10,611 nt of DNA from JBEICQ01 sp040383885. Lineage in GTDB: Bacteria > Bacteroidota > Bacteroidia > UBA4408. Position numbers and translations under genes: made by a program. This document shows positions 6,997 through 10,611 of this stretch, in pieces (within the stretch, counting starts at the first letter, position 1; the number at the start of each line of letters is the position of its first letter). The stretch is taken from NCBI GenBank assembly GCA_040383885.1, contig JBEICQ010000064.1:1-10611 (forward strand). Reading direction: 5' to 3'. The notes under the pieces were generated by a model. It had not been told where the DNA came from. It made no database searches and saw only the letters and a list, made by a program, of their open reading frames with translations.

Positions 6997-9900
6997 ATGG
7001 ATATCAAAAAAGAAAATAAACTCAGAAGCAACTTCACCAGGATTACCATTGGTCTAGCCTCACCGGAAAACATCCTGGAAAATTCCAGTGGTGAAATTCT
7101 CAAGCCCGAAACTATCAATTATCGCACTTACAAGCCCGAAATGAGCGGCTTGTTTTGTGAGCGTATTTTCGGCCCTGTTAAGGATTGGGAATGTGCTTGC
7201 GGTAAATACAAGCGTATCCGCTACAAAGGCATCGTTTGTGATCGCTGCGGAGTTGAAGTAACATAGAAAAAAGTCAGTCGCGAACGCATGGGACATATCT
7301 CTCTGGTTGTACCCGTTGCCCACATTTGGTATTTCCGCTCTTTACCTAATAAAATTGGATACCTTCTGGGATTGCCAACCAAGAAACTGGATTCAATTAT
7401 CTATTATGAAAGGTATGTAGTAATACAGCCCGGCATAAAAGGTGAAGGTGAGACTCCGCTTAAGTATCTGGACTTTCTTTCAGAAGAGGAATATCTATCT
7501 GTTTTGGATACACTACCAAAGGATAATCAATACCTCGATGACAAGGACCCCAACAAGTTTATCGCCAAGATGGGAGCCGAAGCATTATATGATTTGCTTC
7601 AACGATTGAAACTCGATGAATTGTCTTACGAGCTTCGTAATAAAGCGAACACTGAATCTTCTCAGCAACGCAAAACAGAAGCTCTTAAAAGGCTTCAAGT
7701 GGTGGAAGCTTTCCGTCATGCCAATACGCACATGAAGAATGCTCCGGAGTGGATGATTGTGAAAGTGGTTCCGGTAATTCCACCGGAATTGCGTCCGCTT
7801 GTTCCCCTCGACGGAGGCCGTTTTGCAACTTCCGATCTTAATGATCTTTATCGTAGGGTAATCATCCGGAATAACCGATTAAAGCGTTTGATTGAAATCA
7901 AAGCGCCAGAAGTTATTCTCCGTAATGAGAAAAGGATGTTGCAGGAATCTGTTGATTCACTCTTCGACAATTCACGCAAATCCAATGCGGTAAAGACAGA
8001 ATCTAATCGTGCCCTCAAATCCTTGTCAGATAGTTTGAAAGGAAAACAAGGAAGGTTCCGTCAAAATCTTCTTGGTAAGCGCGTTGACTATTCAGCTCGT
8101 TCGGTGATTGTTGTGGGACCTGAGCTCAAATTACATGAGTGCGGAATTCCGAAAGACATGGCGGCCGAACTTTACAAGCCGTTTATCATTCGTAAACTGA
8201 TCGAGAGGGGTGTTGTTAAAACAGTTAAATCTGCAAAAAAAATTGTTGACCGTAAGGATGCAATAGTTTGGGATATTCTCGAAAATGCACTTAAAGGACA
8301 TCCTGTTCTTCTTAACCGTGCCCCCACACTTCACCGTCTGGGTATTCAGGCATTTCAGCCCAAACTGATTGAGGGAAAAGCAATTCAGTTGCACCCTCTT
8401 GTTTGTACCGCATTCAACGCAGACTTTGATGGTGACCAAATGGCTGTGCATTTGCCCCTGGGGCATGCTGCTATCCTGGAAGCCCAATTGCTCATGCTGG
8501 CATCTCACAACATTCTTAACCCTGCCAATGGTGCTCCCATCACTGTTCCTTCTCAGGACATGGTGCTTGGATTGTATTACATGACCAAAGGGCTCAAAGG
8601 AACACCCGAGAGAAAAGTAAAAGGCGAAGGTTTAAGTTTCTACTCTCCTGAGGAAGTGATTATCGCATACAATGAGAAGCGTGTTGAATTGCATGCTTTT
8701 ATCAAGGTAAAGGTAAATGTAAAAGAAAACAATGAACTCAGAAACAAACTCATTGAAACTACCGTTGGTCGAGTTCTCTTCAATCAGGTTGTACCTATTG
8801 AGGTAGGTTATATCAATGAACTTCTCACGAAAAAATCTTTGCGTGATATTATTGGTAACATCCTCAAGATTTCAGGTGTTTCCAAAACAGCCCGTTTCCT
8901 TGACGACATGAAAGAGCTTGGTTTCACAATGGCTTTCCGTGGAGGTTTGTCCTTTAATCTGGGAGATGTAATCATTCCAATAGACAAGGAAGAGATGATT
9001 AAAAAGGCTTTGGAAGAAGTGGAGGAAGTATCTGCCAACTACAACATGGGTATCATCACCGACAGGGAACGATACAACCAGGTAATTGATATTTGGACGC
9101 ATACAAATGCCCGCCTCACTCAAAAAGTGATGCATCAGCTGTCTTCTGACAAAGGTGGATTTAATTCCATCTATATGATGCTTGACTCCGGAGCGCGTGG
9201 ATCTAAAGAGCAGATTCGTCAGCTCTCCGGGATGCGCGGTCTGATGGCAAAACCACAAAAATCCGGCTCAGGAGGTGGTGAGATTATCGAGAACCCAATC
9301 ATTTCCAATTTTAAGGAAGGTCTCTCCATCCTCGAGTACTTCATTTCAACCCACGGTGCCCGTAAAGGTCTTGCCGATACGGCGCTTAAAACTGCCGATG
9401 CCGGATATCTTACCCGTCGTTTGGTGGATGTATCCCAGGATGTTATCATCACCCAGGAAGATTGCGGAACACTGCGCGGTCTAATTGCCAGCTCTCTCAA
9501 AAAGAATGAAGAAGTTGTGGAGTCTTTGTATGATCGCATTCTCGGACGCACAGCGGTGAATGATGTCTTCCATCCAAACACAGGCGAACTTCTTATCGCC
9601 GGTGGCGAAGAAATTAAGGAAGACGAAGCCCGCAGGATACAGGAATCTCCCATTGAGCAGGTTGAAATTCGCTCGGTACTCACCTGTGAGAGTAAGCAGG
9701 GTGTATGCGGCAAATGTTATGGCCGTAACCTTGCCACAGCGCGCATGGTACAGATGGGTGAAGCAGTTGGTGTGATAGCCGCACAATCAATCGGTGAACC
9801 CGGTACCCAGCTTACGCTTCGTACCTTCCACGTGGGTGGTGTTGCCGGTACTATTGCCAGTGAATCGTCTATCAAAGCAAAATATTCAGGTAAAATTGAG

Positions 9901-10611
9901 ATTGACGAACTGCGTACCGTTGAGCGTTTGAGTAATGACGGTGCCAAGGTGCAGGTGGTAATTGGACGATCTGCAGAAATGCGTATTGTAGACATCAATA
10001 CCCGCATTGTACTTACAACTTCAAATATTCCTTACGGCGCTCAGCTTTATGTGAAAAACGGGGAAGAAGTAAATGCTGGTCATCTCATCTGCGAATGGGA
10101 TCCATTCAATGCGGTAATTCTCTCGGAAATCTCCGGTAAAATTGAGTTTGAATCTCTCGAAGAAGGAATTACCTATCGCGAGGAAGCGGATGAGCAAACC
10201 GGGTTTGCCGAAAAAGTGGTGATAGATTCAAGGGATAAAACCAAGAATCCTGCCATTCGGATTGTCGATAAAAAGGGAGATGTGATTAAAACATACAACA
10301 TTCCTGTTACAGCACATATTATTGTGGATGAAGCCCAGAGCATTACTGCCGGCCAGATTCTAGTTAAGATTCCCCGTTCCTCCGGAAAAGGTGGTGACAT
10401 CACCGGCGGTCTGCCAAGGGTAACTGAACTTTTTGAAGCCCGTAATCCAAGCAATCCTGCTGTGGTAAGTGAAATTGACGGCATTGTAACTTTTGGTAAA
10501 ATCAAGCGTGGAAACCGTGAAGTAGAGGTTGAATCCAAAACAGGTGAAAAGAAGAAGTACATTGTTCCATTGTCAAAACATATCCTTGTGCAGGAAAATG
10601 ATTTTGTGAAA
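6997..10611 (+). CDS. rpoC: DNA-directed RNA polymerase subunit beta', interrupted by an in-frame TAG at codon 90; 3' end outside the window
   Basis: RpoC forms the clamp and catalytic centre of RNA polymerase. Codons 1-89 hold the N-terminus and zinc ribbon (C66, C68, C81, C84). Codon 90 is TAG, and the same frame then runs open for 1115 codons to the window edge. Later landmarks are GKQGRFRQNLLGKRVDYSAR (349-368), NRAPTLHRLGIQAFQP (from 440), catalytic NADFDGD with D476, D478 and D480, the bridge helix HGARKGLADTALKTADAG (R789), the second zinc site (C823, C897, C904, C907) and the trigger-loop start GTQLTLRTFHVGG (H945). The window ends in the trigger-loop insertion after DITGGLPRVTELFEARNP. 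Read literally, it would give an 89-residue fragment plus a product from ATG 7288 lacking the zinc ribbon. The start follows ACCAAAAA with no Shine-Dalgarno. Confidence 0.93.
7264..7266 (+). other. In-frame TAG stop inside rpoC (codon 90)
   Basis: The codons before it read CDRCGVEVT and those after read KKVSRERMGHI, so homology is continuous in one frame across the stop and no indel is involved. In Bacteroidota this position is normally Glu (VEVTEKKV, from memory), so GAG to TAG is the simplest change. No complete gene in the window ends in TAG (secE uses TGA and the other six use TAA), but seven genes are too few to argue for codon reassignment, and no other in-frame TAG occurs in about 3000 codons. 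The next in-frame ATG is at 7288, 21 nt after the stop. Confidence 0.9.

Noticed and set aside
7264..7266. TAG as pyrrolysine or a genome-wide recoded codon
   Set aside because: The expected residue is Glu, there is only one such codon in about 3000, and nothing else in the window suggests recoding.
7267..7273. AAAAAAG run after the rpoC TAG as a programmed frameshift site
   Set aside because: The reading frame is the same before and after the stop, so a single frameshift would not restore the protein, and the run lies after the stop rather than before it.

Overview
The window is the conserved secE-nusG-rplKAJL-rpoBC block of a bacterium, read entirely on the + strand. The organism is most likely a member of the Bacteroidota. 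The RpoB, RpoC, L10 and NusG sequences have the phrasing typical of that phylum. The genes also lack Shine-Dalgarno motifs and instead start after A-rich leaders, another habit of the group. No finer placement is safe from the sequence alone. Base composition looks even across the window, and there is no sign of transfer, mobile elements or CRISPR.

Layout: a tRNA-Trp(CCA) gene (11-84) lies 12 nt before secE (97-294). secE meets nusG (303-857). An 89-nt gap leads to rplK (947-1396), rplA (1402-2091), rplJ (2114-2635), rplL (2681-3055), rpoB (3118-6969) and rpoC (6997 to the window end, 3' incomplete). No gap exceeds 89 nt, so there is no long gene-free stretch. Together these genes encode the SecE subunit of the protein-export channel, the elongation factor NusG, the L11/L1 and L10/L12 stalk proteins of the large ribosomal subunit, and the two large catalytic subunits of RNA polymerase. 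This couples supply of the transcription and translation machinery.

Two things stand out. First, rpoC carries an in-frame TAG at codon 90 (7264-7266), directly after the N-terminal zinc ribbon. The same frame then stays open and clearly homologous for 1115 more codons. This looks like a point substitution of a Glu codon: a sequencing or assembly error, a real nonsense allele, or an unusual readthrough or split. Second, a 15-bp stem-loop (3078-3113) sits between rplL and rpoB and ends 4 nt before the rpoB ATG. A smaller upstream hairpin can form instead of it. This is a good candidate for the attenuator or processing site that lowers rpoBC expression relative to the ribosomal genes. I saw no previously undescribed multi-gene system; the rest is a canonical housekeeping operon.
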